Source: Enterobacteriaceae endosymbiont of Donacia bicoloricornis (GTDB lineage: Bacteria > Pseudomonadota > Gammaproteobacteria > Enterobacterales > Enterobacteriaceae). Taken from it: a stretch of 64,000 nt of DNA. Under the pieces are notes generated by a model. That model made no database searches and was not told the DNA's origin. It saw only the letters and a list, made by a program, of their open reading frames with translations. The translations under genes and the position numbers were made by a program. The stretch lies in the NCBI RefSeq assembly GCF_012567955.1, contig NZ_CP046186.1:12612-76611 (forward strand). Direction: 5' to 3'. Position 1 is the first letter of the stretch. The number at the start of each line of letters is the position of its first letter. Below are positions 28,449-37,797 of the stretch, piece after piece.

Positions 28449-29015
28449 ATGAGAAAACATTACTCTGTTCTTATCTTTGTTACAGATGGTATCGAAGATA
28501 TAGAAACTATATCTTCTATAGATATTTTAAATAGAAGTAATATAAATGTTATATTAGTTAGTCTAAACAATAAACGAGAAATAATATGTGCTTATGGTAC
28601 AAAAATTATAAGTGATCTTTTTTTTAATCAAATAACAAAAATTAATTTTAAAAATATAGTAGCAATTATTTTGCCAGGTGGATTACAAGCATCAAAATTT
28701 TTTCAAAAAAATATTTTTTTGTTAAAATTTTTAAAAAAAATTAAGAATACTAATCGAATAATTGGAGCAATATGTGCTGCTCCTGCTATGGTTATTAGTG
28801 CTAATAATTTATTTCCTAATGCTAAAATGACTGGATATTTAGGATTAAAATATTTAATACCATATCAACAGTGGGTAAAATACCCAGTTTATTGGGACGA
28901 CAAATATAAATTATTAACAGCACAAAGTGTAAAATATGCAATTACATTTAATTTAAAATTAGTACAAATTATTTTAGGGGAAAAAACATCTTTAAAAATT
29001 GAAAAAGAATTATAA
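28449..29015 (+). CDS. yajL: DJ-1/PfpI family protein YajL
   Basis: 188 aa against 196 for E. coli YajL, a DJ-1 family protein linked to oxidative-stress protection, with reported chaperone and deglycase activities that are debated. The nucleophile is Cys109 in GAICAAPA with Glu16 in DGIEDIE. The segment MTGYLGLKYLIPYQQWV matches the YajL-specific MTGFPTLKDKIP-EQW region. Convergent with nusB; in E. coli yajL also lies near and opposite to ribD-ribE-nusB, with thiL, pgpA, dxs, ispA, xseB and thiI between. Those genes are absent here. Confidence 0.85.
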   Translation: MRKHYSVLIFVTDGIEDIETISSIDILNRSNINVILVSLNNKREIICAYGTKIISDLFFNQITKINFKNIVAIILPGGLQASKFFQKNIFLLKFLKKIKNTNRIIGAICAAPAMVISANNLFPNAKMTGYLGLKYLIPYQQWVKYPVYWDDKYKLLTAQSVKYAITFNLKLVQIILGEKTSLKIEKEL

Positions 29016-29107
29016 AAATTTTAAATATATAAATAATAATAAATACTATTTATTTTAAATTTAAAATATATAGTTTTTATTATTAATTAACAAAAAATTT
29101 TAATTAT

Positions 29108-29527
29108 TTAAATTCTTAATTTATTTGCAATCTTATCTAATACCCCATTAATAAATTTATAACTATTTTCTACTCCTCCAAATTTTTTTGCAAGACAAAT
29201 ACTTTCATTAATTATTACTTTATGTGGAACATCTAAACGATTTATTAATTCGTATGAAGAAATACGTAAAATTGCTTTTTCAATTTGTCCTAATTCAAAT
29301 AATTTACGAGATAAAAATGGTTTCATTATATTATCTAAATAAAAACTATTAACTATAACACCATTTATTAAATCATTAAAATAATCAATATCAATAATAT
29401 TGATATTTTTTATTGATTCATTTAGAAAATAATATTTAATATCATTAAAATTATTTTTAGACAATTGCCAAGAATAAATTGCTTGTAAAGCATATTTTCT
29501 AGAATAATATCTACCAATAAATTTCAC
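29108..29527 (-). CDS. nusB: Transcription antitermination factor NusB
   Basis: Binds boxA RNA with S10 (NusE) for rRNA antitermination. 139 aa, the same as E. coli. Conserved SRKYALQAIYSWQLS, YLDNIMKPFLSRKLFELGQIEKAILRI (in two parts) and FINGVLDK. Starts at a GTG that overlaps the ribE stop as GTGA, so translation is coupled to ribE. Last gene of ribD-ribE-nusB. Confidence 0.95.
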   Translation of the reverse strand: MKFIGRYYSRKYALQAIYSWQLSKNNFNDIKYYFLNESIKNINIIDIDYFNDLINGVIVNSFYLDNIMKPFLSRKLFELGQIEKAILRISSYELINRLDVPHKVIINESICLAKKFGGVENSYKFINGVLDKIANKLRI

Positions 29528-30024
29528 TTAACTTCCTTTTTATTTTTTGTATGTAATAATTTTATTGCTTTAAATATATTAATCATTTCTAATAACGTTA
29601 AAGCTGCTTCTGTACCTCTGTTACCTTTTTTAATACCAGATCTTTCAATTGCTTGTTTAATATTGTTTGTTGTTAAGATACTAAAAGAAATTGGAATATT
29701 ATTTTTTACTGATAAACTAGATATTTGAGAACATACTTCTTGAGATAGATATTTAAAATGAGATGTTTCTCCTTTAATAATAGTACCAATAGCTATTATA
29801 CCATCATAGATATTTTTTTGTATTAATAAATTAATAACTGATGCTATTTCATAACTTCCTGGGACCCAACATATAGTTATATTTTTATCTTGAACCATAC
29901 CTATTCTTTGTAAAGTATCAATAGTAGAATATAATAAATTTTTATTTATAAAAGTGTTATATCTTGATATAACAATCGCAATAAAAGCATTAGGAACTAT
30001 AATATTTTCATCAATAATTTTCAT
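29524..30024 (-). CDS. ribE: 6,7-dimethyl-8-ribityllumazine synthase
   Basis: Condenses the ribitylaminouracil with dihydroxybutanone phosphate, the penultimate step of riboflavin synthesis. 166 aa against 156 in E. coli, named ribE or ribH depending on the scheme. Conserved WVPGSYEIA, GTIIKGETSHFKYLSQEV and the catalytic region, PISFSILTTNNIKQAIERSG, then GNRGTEAALTLLEM. Ends in a 4 bp overlap with nusB and lies 30 bp downstream of ribD. Confidence 0.96.
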   Translation of the reverse strand: MKIIDENIIVPNAFIAIVISRYNTFINKNLLYSTIDTLQRIGMVQDKNITICWVPGSYEIASVINLLIQKNIYDGIIAIGTIIKGETSHFKYLSQEVCSQISSLSVKNNIPISFSILTTNNIKQAIERSGIKKGNRGTEAALTLLEMINIFKAIKLLHTKNKKEVK

Positions 30025-30054
30025 AATATATTTGTATTATCCTTTTTTATCAAA

Positions 30055-31167
30055 TTATTTAATAGGTTTTAATATTAATTTTAAATCTGGTCCTATTTTT
30101 TTAACATTTGTAAAATAAAAATTTGGAACATTAATAATATTCATAAATTTATTTATACTACATAAACTTACTGTAATATTTCCTAATAATTTAGGTGTTA
30201 AATAAATAATTAATTCATCTATTAAATTATAAGCAATTAAATATCCTGATAATATACTTCCTGCTTCTATAAGAACAGAATTAATTCCTTTATTACCCAA
30301 TATTTTAAATAAATATTTTAAGTTAAAATAACCATTAATTTCAGGAATAATAATTTGTTCTACATAATTAGGCCAATTTTCAAAAGTATATTTTGATTTT
30401 ATTAAAAAAATTTTACCAGGAAATAAAATTATTTTGTCAGTAGGTTTTATTGTATTTAATCGATCTAAAATAATTCTAATTGGCTGTCTTAAGAATTTTT
30501 TAGGATATCTTTTTTTGATATAATAATTTAATTTATTCCATTTAACCAGTAAAGTAGAATTATCTTGTAAAATAGTTTTACTTGTACTTAAAATAGCCGT
30601 ATTTTTTGCTCTTAATTTATGAACATCATTTCTTGAAATTTTTGATGATATCCATTTGTTTTTACTATTTAAAAGTGCAATCTTCCCATCTAAAGATGAT
30701 GCTAATTTAAGTTGTATCCAAGGAATACCAGTATTCATTCTTTTAAAAAATCCATAATTTATTGATTCCGCTTTTTTCGATAAAATATTCTTAGTTATTT
30801 GAATTCCTTTAGAAGATAAATATTTTAATCCTTTTCCATTTATTCTTGGATTAGGATCTTTTGATGCAACTACTAATCTTTTTATTTTAGCATTAATTAA
30901 TGCTTTACAACAAGAAGGTGTTAAATTTTTATAATTACAAGGTTCTAATGTAACATAAACTGTTGATCCTTTAGCATATTTACCTGCTATTTTTAATGCA
31001 TTAATTTCTGCATGAGATTCTCCTGCTTTAAAATGATATCCTTGACCAACAATTTTTTTATTATTTACAATAACACATCCTACATTTGGATTAGGAGTTG
31101 TAGTAAAAATACCTAATTTAGCTAACTTAATAGCATACATCATATAAAATTTATCTATTGAATACAT
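30055..31167 (-). CDS. ribD: Bifunctional riboflavin deaminase/reductase RibD
   Basis: Deaminates and then reduces the pyrimidine intermediate of riboflavin synthesis. 370 aa against 367 in E. coli. The N-terminal cytidine-deaminase-like domain has zinc ligands His52 (HAE), Cys77 and the TPSCC cysteines near 86-87. The C-terminal NADPH-dependent reductase domain has PWIQLKLASSLDGKIAL and the end VGPDLKL-like segment. First gene of ribD-ribE-nusB. ribA, ribB and ribC (riboflavin synthase) are not in the window. Confidence 0.96.
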   Translation of the reverse strand: MYSIDKFYMMYAIKLAKLGIFTTTPNPNVGCVIVNNKKIVGQGYHFKAGESHAEINALKIAGKYAKGSTVYVTLEPCNYKNLTPSCCKALINAKIKRLVVASKDPNPRINGKGLKYLSSKGIQITKNILSKKAESINYGFFKRMNTGIPWIQLKLASSLDGKIALLNSKNKWISSKISRNDVHKLRAKNTAILSTSKTILQDNSTLLVKWNKLNYYIKKRYPKKFLRQPIRIILDRLNTIKPTDKIILFPGKIFLIKSKYTFENWPNYVEQIIIPEINGYFNLKYLFKILGNKGINSVLIEAGSILSGYLIAYNLIDELIIYLTPKLLGNITVSLCSINKFMNIINVPNFYFTNVKKIGPDLKLILKPIK

Positions 31168-31435
31168 AATATCCTTAAAAAATTTAATATTTAATAATTT
31201 ATAATTTTAATATTCATTAATATCATTTAATATAATAAAATTATTAATTAAATAAAAATTTATAAAAATTAATTTTTTATTTAAATATATTATCAATATA
31301 AACTATTATATTTAATATATTAAATATATATAAAATATATTATTTTAACTATTTAATTAATTATTAAAATAATTTTATTATAAAAAATAATAGTAAATAT
31401 ACTTAATAAATTCTGTTTTAAGAGATAACATTTAT

Positions 31436-32980
31436 ATGAAAAAAAAAATTATTCTTTTTGATACTACTTTACGTGATGGAGAACAATCACTTAAATCTAA
31501 TTTAAATACTCAAGAAAAAATAGAAATAGCACTTTCTTTAGAAGAAATGGGTATTGATATTATTGAAGTTGGATTTCCAATGTCTTCTCCTAATGATTAT
31601 CAAACTGCAAAAAAAATATCATATATTATAAAAAATAGTAAATTATGTGGATTAGCTAGATGTAAAGAAAAAGATATAGATCTAGTTTATAAATCATTAA
31701 AAAAATCTAATAATTTTAGAATTCACATTTTTTTAGCAACTTCTCCTATACATATTACTACAAAATTAAAAACTACTTTAAATAAAGTAATAGAAAAAAT
31801 ATCATTTATGATAAAATATGCTCGTAAATATACTGATGATATTGAGTTTTCTTGTGAAGATGGAAGTAGAACACCTATCAATGATTTATGTTTAGTAGTA
31901 AAAACAGCTATTGATGCAGGAGCGACAACTATTAATATACCAGATACGGTAGGTTATACATTTCCTCAAGAATATTATAATATAATTTCTTCTTTAAAGA
32001 AGAAAGTCGATAATATAGATAAATGTATTATTTCAGTTCATACACATAATGATTTAGGAATGGCTGTTGGTAACGCTATCACTGCAATAAATGCAGGTGC
32101 AAGACAAATAGAAGGAACTATTAATGGAATAGGTGAAAGAGCTGGTAATTGTGCTTTGGAAGAAGTAATTATGGCTCTATATACTCGAAAAAAAAGTATG
32201 CATTTTTTCACTAATATAAACTATCAAAAAATATATCATACAAGTAAAATAGTGAGTAATATTTGTAATATTCCATTAGCTATACATAAAGCTATTGTAG
32301 GAAGTAATGCTTTTTCACATTCTTCTGGTATCCATCAAGATGGAATAATCAAAAATAAAAAAACTTATGAAATTTTAAATCCTCAAGATATAGGTTTAAA
32401 TAAAACAAAAATTAATCTTACTTCTAAATCAGGAAGAGCTGCCGTTAAATATCATATGAAATTAATGGGATATAAAAAAAATACATACGATATTAATCAA
32501 TTATATAATAAATTTATAAAATTAGCTGATAAAAAAGGACAAATTTTTAATTATGATTTAGAAGCATTAGCTTTTAATAGTAAAATAGAAAATAGTACAG
32601 AATATTACTCATTAATATATTTTAATATACAATCAAATTCTAATTTATCTATTGCAACTATAAAATTAAAATGTGGAAAATTAACAAAATTAGAAGCAGC
32701 AACAGGATTAGGACCAATTGATGCAATATACAAAACAATAATTAAAATAACAAACTATAATATAAAATTTATTCAGTATGTATTGACAACTAAAAATAAT
32801 ACTGAAGAATCAATTGGACAAGTTAATATTAAAATGAAATATAAAAAAAAAATTTTTCATGGTATTGGGTTATCTAAAGATATTATAAAAGCTTCAGTTA
32901 TTTCTATAATTAATTGCCTTAATAATATTTGGAGATCTGATCAAGTACAAAAAAATATAATGAAAATTAATAAATTTTAA
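31436..32980 (+). CDS. leuA: 2-isopropylmalate synthase
   Basis: First committed step of leucine synthesis (2-oxoisovalerate plus acetyl-CoA). 514 aa against 523 in E. coli. The TIM barrel starts with IILFDTTLRDGEQS; metal-binding HTHNDLGMAVGNA is conserved, and the C-terminal LeuA allosteric domain is present, so leucine feedback may be retained. AAGAGA precedes the ATG. The 268 bp upstream region is almost pure A/T; I see no leucine-rich leader ORF or attenuator hairpin like E. coli leuL. Heads leuABCD. Confidence 0.97.
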   Translation: MKKKIILFDTTLRDGEQSLKSNLNTQEKIEIALSLEEMGIDIIEVGFPMSSPNDYQTAKKISYIIKNSKLCGLARCKEKDIDLVYKSLKKSNNFRIHIFLATSPIHITTKLKTTLNKVIEKISFMIKYARKYTDDIEFSCEDGSRTPINDLCLVVKTAIDAGATTINIPDTVGYTFPQEYYNIISSLKKKVDNIDKCIISVHTHNDLGMAVGNAITAINAGARQIEGTINGIGERAGNCALEEVIMALYTRKKSMHFFTNINYQKIYHTSKIVSNICNIPLAIHKAIVGSNAFSHSSGIHQDGIIKNKKTYEILNPQDIGLNKTKINLTSKSGRAAVKYHMKLMGYKKNTYDINQLYNKFIKLADKKGQIFNYDLEALAFNSKIENSTEYYSLIYFNIQSNSNLSIATIKLKCGKLTKLEAATGLGPIDAIYKTIIKITNYNIKFIQYVLTTKNNTEESIGQVNIKMKYKKKIFHGIGLSKDIIKASVISIINCLNNIWRSDQVQKNIMKINKF

Positions 32981-32997
32981 AATTTTAAGGAACAATA

Positions 32998-34089
32998 ATG
33001 TCAGATATATTTAAAATAGCTATTTTACCTGGAGATGGTATAGGTCCAGAAATTATGAAACAAGCAATAAAAATATTAGAAAAAATAGAAAAATATATAA
33101 CTAAAAAAATAGCTATTGATACTTATGTTGTTGGTGGAGCTGCTATAAATATATATGGTAATCCATTACCTAAAAAAACGTTATATGGTTGTGAAAAATC
33201 TAATGCTATATTATTTGGATCTGTAGGTGGACCTGAATGGGATTATTTACCTTTAAATAAAAGACCAGAAAAAGGATCATTATTAAAATTAAGAAAACAT
33301 TTTAATTTATTTGCAAATATACGTCCTACTTTTTTTTATAAAGATTTAGGTATTTTAAGTCCTTTAAAAGAAGAAATTTTATGTAAAGGTTTTGATATTA
33401 TTTGTATTAGAGAATTAACAGGAGGTATATATTTTGGTTTACCTAATGGGAGAAAAGGAAAAGGTATAGATGAATATGCATTTGATACTGAAATATATTC
33501 AAGATTTGAAATAGAGAGAATTGCACATATTGCTTTTAATATAGCTTTAAAAAGAAAAAAAAAAATATGCTCTATTGATAAAGCAAATGTTTTAAATACA
33601 TCCATATTATGGCGTGAAGTTTTAACAGAAATATCAAAACAATATATATCAGTAAAATTAGAACATATGTATATTGATAATGCTGTAATGCAATTAATGA
33701 AAAATCCATCACAATTTGATGTTGTATTATGTTCAAATTTATTTGGAGATATTATATCTGATCAATGTGCTATGATTTCTGGGTCGATAGGTAATTTACC
33801 TTCAGCTAGTTTTAATCAAAATTATTTTGGTTTATATGAACCATCAGGTGGTTCTGCTCCTAATATTGCTGGTAAAAATATAGCTAACCCTATAGCACAA
33901 ATATTATCATTAGCAATGTTAATCGAATTTTCTTTAAAAGAAAGAAATATATCTCAAAAAATTAAAAATGCTATTAAAAAAATACTAAGTATAGGTTATA
34001 GAACAAAAGATTTATTTACTAATAGTAAAAATGAAAAGATAGTCACAACTGATGATATGGGAACATTAATTATGGAAACTATTATTTAA
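32998..34089 (+). CDS. leuB: 3-isopropylmalate dehydrogenase
   Basis: NAD-dependent oxidative decarboxylation to 2-oxoisocaproate. 363 aa, identical in length to E. coli. Conserved [10 protein letters not shown], the substrate-binding [10 protein letters not shown] and [11 protein letters not shown] metal site, and the [14 protein letters not shown] signature. AAGGAAC ribosome-binding site. 17 bp after leuA, in the same operon. Confidence 0.97.
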   Translation: MSDIFKIAILPGDGIGPEIMKQAIKILEKIEKYITKKIAIDTYVVGGAAINIYGNPLPKKTLYGCEKSNAILFGSVGGPEWDYLPLNKRPEKGSLLKLRKHFNLFANIRPTFFYKDLGILSPLKEEILCKGFDIICIRELTGGIYFGLPNGRKGKGIDEYAFDTEIYSRFEIERIAHIAFNIALKRKKKICSIDKANVLNTSILWREVLTEISKQYISVKLEHMYIDNAVMQLMKNPSQFDVVLCSNLFGDIISDQCAMISGSIGNLPSASFNQNYFGLYEPSGGSAPNIAGKNIANPIAQILSLAMLIEFSLKERNISQKIKNAIKKILSIGYRTKDLFTNSKNEKIVTTDDMGTLIMETII

Positions 34090-34109
34090 TAAAAAATAGG
34101 TATAAATAT

Positions 34110-35504
34110 ATGGGAAAAACATTATATGAAAAAATATATGATAAACATATTATTTATAATTTAAGAAATAATATTAATTTATTATATATAGATAGACATT
34201 TTATTCATGAAGTTACTTCACCACAAGCATTTCAAGGATTAAGAGATAAAAATAGAAAAGTTTATAGAGCAAATAAAACTTTTGCAACTATGGATCATAA
34301 TGTATCTACTAAAATAAAAAATATAGAAGCATCTGGTTATATAGCTAAAAAACAAATGGAGACACTAATAAAAAATTGTAATGACTTCAATATTACACTA
34401 TATGATATTTATCATCCCTTACAAGGGATTATACATGTTATAGGACCAGAACAGGGTATTACATTGCCTGGAATGATAATTGTATGTGGAGATTCACATA
34501 CTTCTACTCATGGAGCATTTGGTGCATTATCTTTTGGTATTGGTACTTCAGAAGTAGAACATGTTTTAGCAACTCAAACTTTAAAACAAAATCGTGCTAA
34601 AAATATGTTAATAAATATTAATGGTAATATACCAAAAAATATTACTGCAAAAGATATTATTTTATTCATAATTAGAAAAGTTGGTATTAGTGGGGGTAAC
34701 GGATATATTATTGAATTTAATGGTAATGTTATAAAACAATTAAGTATGGAATCTAGAATGACTATTTGTAATATGTCTATTGAAATGGGAGCCAAATCAG
34801 GATTAATTGCACCTGATAATACTACTTTATCATATTTAAAAAATAAAAAATTTACTCCTAAAAAGGAGTTATGGGAAAAAGCATTAAAATATTGGAAAAC
34901 ATTATATAGTGATCATAATGCTAAATTTGATAAAATTATAAACATAGATATTTCACAATTAACTCCTCAAATTTCTTGGGGAACAAATCCTGAACAAATA
35001 ATTAGTATAGATGAACCTATTCCATTAATAAATTCATATAAAAATGAAAATAAGAAAAAATTAGCAATAAAGGCTTTAAAATATATGGATTTACATGAAG
35101 GAATTACATTAATTAATTTAAAAATTGATAAGGTTTTTATTGGTTCTTGTACAAATTCTAGAATTGAAGATTTAAGAGCTGCTGCAAAAATAGTTTTAGG
35201 GAAAAAAATTGCTTCTCATATTACTGCTTTAGTTGTTCCTGGGTCTAATATGGTAAAAAAACAAGCTGAAAAAGAAGGATTAGATAAAATTTTTAAAAAT
35301 GCTGGTTTTGAATGGAGATATTCAGGATGTTCTATGTGTTTAGCAATGAATGATGATAAATTACAACCTGGAGAGAGATGTGCTTCTACTAGTAATAGAA
35401 ATTTCGAAGGTCGTCAAGGACGTAATAGTAGAACTCATTTAGTTAGTCCTGTTATAGCAGCAATTACAGCTATATATGGTTATTTTATTAATATAAATTT
35501 ATAA
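34110..35504 (+). CDS. leuC: 3-isopropylmalate dehydratase large subunit
   Basis: With LeuD isomerises 2- to 3-isopropylmalate. 464 aa against 466 in E. coli. The [4Fe-4S] cluster cysteines are Cys347 (GSCTNSR), Cys407 and Cys410 (SGCSMC). The ACN-family segments [22 protein letters not shown] and [14 protein letters not shown] (each read in parts) are conserved. 20 bp after leuB and 12 bp before leuD. Cluster assembly may involve ErpA, also in the window. Confidence 0.97.
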   Translation: MGKTLYEKIYDKHIIYNLRNNINLLYIDRHFIHEVTSPQAFQGLRDKNRKVYRANKTFATMDHNVSTKIKNIEASGYIAKKQMETLIKNCNDFNITLYDIYHPLQGIIHVIGPEQGITLPGMIIVCGDSHTSTHGAFGALSFGIGTSEVEHVLATQTLKQNRAKNMLININGNIPKNITAKDIILFIIRKVGISGGNGYIIEFNGNVIKQLSMESRMTICNMSIEMGAKSGLIAPDNTTLSYLKNKKFTPKKELWEKALKYWKTLYSDHNAKFDKIINIDISQLTPQISWGTNPEQIISIDEPIPLINSYKNENKKKLAIKALKYMDLHEGITLINLKIDKVFIGSCTNSRIEDLRAAAKIVLGKKIASHITALVVPGSNMVKKQAEKEGLDKIFKNAGFEWRYSGCSMCLAMNDDKLQPGERCASTSNRNFEGRQGRNSRTHLVSPVIAAITAIYGYFININL

Positions 35505-35516
35505 TAAGAAATATTT

Positions 35517-36116
35517 ATGAATAATAAATTACAATTTAATGGTATTATAGTTCCTTTTAATAGATCAAACATTGATACAGATGTTATTATTCCAAAACAA
35601 TTTTTACAAAAAAATAATAAACAAGGATTTGGGAAATATTTATTTAATGATTGGAGATATTTAGATAATGAAAGTAAAATAATTAATCCTAATTTTATTT
35701 TGAATAAAAAAGAATTTAAAAATTCAAAAATTTTATTAACTAGAGATAATTTTGGATGTGGTTCTTCAAGAGAACATGCTCCATGGGCATTATTAGATTT
35801 TGGTTTTCATACTATTATTGCATCTAGTTATGCAGATATATTTTATAATAATGCAATTAATAATAAATTATTATTAATTATTTTAAATAAAAAAATAATT
35901 GATCAATTATTTTTTATAATACAAAAATCTCCTGGTATATATTGTTATATAAATTTATTTTATAAAAAAATTATAATTAATAAAAAAATTTTTAATTTTA
36001 AAATAAATAATGACATAGTTAATTTTATTACAAATGATTTAGATCAAATAGATCTAACAAAAAAATATTCTAAAGAAATTAATATTTTTGAAAAAACATA
36101 TTTTAAATTTTTTTAA
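35517..36116 (+). CDS. leuD: 3-isopropylmalate dehydratase small subunit
   Basis: Swivel-domain partner of LeuC. 199 aa against 201 in E. coli. Conserved NIDTDVIIPKQFL, GCGSSREHAPWALLDFGF and SYADIFYNNAINN. The C-terminal third is lysine/isoleucine-rich and diverged. Completes an intact leuABCD operon, the most plausible nutritional contribution to a host in this window. adk follows 17 bp later. Confidence 0.96.
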   Translation: MNNKLQFNGIIVPFNRSNIDTDVIIPKQFLQKNNKQGFGKYLFNDWRYLDNESKIINPNFILNKKEFKNSKILLTRDNFGCGSSREHAPWALLDFGFHTIIASSYADIFYNNAINNKLLLIILNKKIIDQLFFIIQKSPGIYCYINLFYKKIIINKKIFNFKINNDIVNFITNDLDQIDLTKKYSKEINIFEKTYFKFF

Positions 36117-36133
36117 AATGAGCATATTATTAA

Positions 36134-36805
36134 ATGCGTATAATATTATTAGGTCCTCCTGGAGTAGGTAAAGGAACTTATGCTAGATTTATATCTGAAA
36201 AATATAATTTACCTAATATTTCTATTGGAAATATGTTAAGAAATTATATTTTAAAAAATAAATATACTTTTTTAACTAAAAAAATAAAAAAATTTATTAA
36301 AAATGGTATTATGGTTCCTGATGATATAATAATTAAAATTATTAAAAATAGATTATACAATATTGATTGTAAAAAAGGTTTTTTATTAGATGGATTTCCT
36401 AGAAATATTTTACAAGCTAATATTCTAAAAAAAGAAAATATAAAAATAAATATAATTTTAGAATTTTATATACCAATTAATCAAATTATTAAAAGAATTA
36501 TAGGCCGGAAAATACATCTACCTTCAGGTAGGACTTATCATGTAATTTTTAATCCTCCAAAAATAAAAAATAAAGATGATATAACTGGTGAAACATTAAT
36601 AACAAGAACAGATGATAATATAATTACGATAAAAAATCGTTTAAAAGAGTATTTAAAACAAACTAAACCATTAACTAATTATTATTATAAAGATCATTTA
36701 AAAAATGAAATCATTTATAAAAAAATTAATAATACATTATCTATTTTAGATGTAAAAAAAAAAATAGATAATTTTTTACAAAAATTAAATAAAATAAAAA
36801 AATAA
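36134..36805 (+). CDS. adk: Adenylate kinase
   Basis: Interconverts ATP+AMP and 2 ADP. 223 aa against 214 in E. coli. P-loop GPPGVGKGT at residues 7-15, DGFPRN, the LID region GRTYHVIFNPPK and arginines at RTDDN. A lysine-rich C-terminal extension of about nine residues is present. Starts at an ATG 17 bp after leuD without a clear ribosome-binding site, so translation could depend on readthrough from the leu operon. Confidence 0.95.
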   Translation: MRIILLGPPGVGKGTYARFISEKYNLPNISIGNMLRNYILKNKYTFLTKKIKKFIKNGIMVPDDIIIKIIKNRLYNIDCKKGFLLDGFPRNILQANILKKENIKINIILEFYIPINQIIKRIIGRKIHLPSGRTYHVIFNPPKIKNKDDITGETLITRTDDNIITIKNRLKEYLKQTKPLTNYYYKDHLKNEIIYKKINNTLSILDVKKKIDNFLQKLNKIKK

Positions 36806-36918
36806 TTTTAAACTTTTAAAAATTTTAATTAAATAATTAAAATCATAATAATTTGTTTATTTACTCTGATTTTGTTATTATTTATTAATTAATATTAATT
36901 AATATGGATTATAATTTA

Positions 36919-37797
36919 ATGTTTACCGGAAGTATTGTAGCACTTATAACTCCAATGGATATTAAAGGTAATCTTTGTAAAAAAAGTTTACAAAGACTTA
37001 TTAAATATCATATTAATAGTGGTACAAAAGCAATTGTTATTATGGGGACAACAGGAGAAGCTGCAACATTAACATATAATGAACAAATAAATATTATAAT
37101 GTATGCATTAGATTTTTCAGAAAAAAAAATTCCTATTATAGCTGGAACAGGATTTAATTCTACATCTAAAAGTATTAAGATAATATCTGTTCTAGAAAAT
37201 TCAGGAATTATAGGTTGTCTGAATATTACTCCTTACTATAATCGTCCTACACAAGAAGGTTTATATCAACATTTTAAAGCAATTGCAAAAAATACTATAT
37301 TACCTCAATTACTATATAATGTTCCTTCCAGAACAGGATGTGATTTATTACCAGAAACAATTTATAAATTGTCGAAAATTGATAATATAGTAGGAGTAAA
37401 AGAAGCAACTGGAGATTTATCTCGTGTACATAAAATTAAAAATTTAATAAAAAAGAAATTTTTTTTAATTAGTGGAGATGATAAAACTTCTTTTGAATTT
37501 ATGTTATTAGGAGGAGATGGGGTTATATCTGTTACCGCTAACATTGTTGCATCAAAAATGAACAAATTTTGTAATTATATAAGAGATAAAAAAATTCATA
37601 AAGCAAAAAAAATTAATAAAGAATTAATTCTATTACATAATCAATTATTTCTTGAATCTAATCCAATACCTATTAAATGGGCAGCACAAAGATTAGGACT
37701 AATTAAAAATGGTACAATGAGATTACCAATGACTCAACTTACAATGTGTAATCAAAAAATTATAGAGAATACATTAAAAAAATTAAAATTAATATAA
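36919..37797 (+). CDS. dapA: 4-hydroxy-tetrahydrodipicolinate synthase
   Basis: Condenses pyruvate with aspartate semialdehyde, the first step of the diaminopimelate/lysine branch. From the ATG at 36919 the protein is 292 aa, exactly the E. coli length, starting MFTGSIVA, with the Schiff-base lysine at Lys161 (GVKEATG). The frame continues upstream to an ATG at 36904, which would add five residues; neither start has a strong ribosome-binding site. Conserved GTTGEAATL and YYNRPTQEGLYQHF. The 3' end overlaps the convergent glyS end by 9 bp. Confidence 0.95.
   Translation: MFTGSIVALITPMDIKGNLCKKSLQRLIKYHINSGTKAIVIMGTTGEAATLTYNEQINIIMYALDFSEKKIPIIAGTGFNSTSKSIKIISVLENSGIIGCLNITPYYNRPTQEGLYQHFKAIAKNTILPQLLYNVPSRTGCDLLPETIYKLSKIDNIVGVKEATGDLSRVHKIKNLIKKKFFLISGDDKTSFEFMLLGGDGVISVTANIVASKMNKFCNYIRDKKIHKAKKINKELILLHNQLFLESNPIPIKWAAQRLGLIKNGTMRLPMTQLTMCNQKIIENTLKKLKLI

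Noticed and set aside
31168..31435. Possible leu leader peptide or riboswitch upstream of leuA
   Set aside because: Only A/T-rich sequence without leucine-codon runs or a GC-containing hairpin; a short ORF here would be chance.
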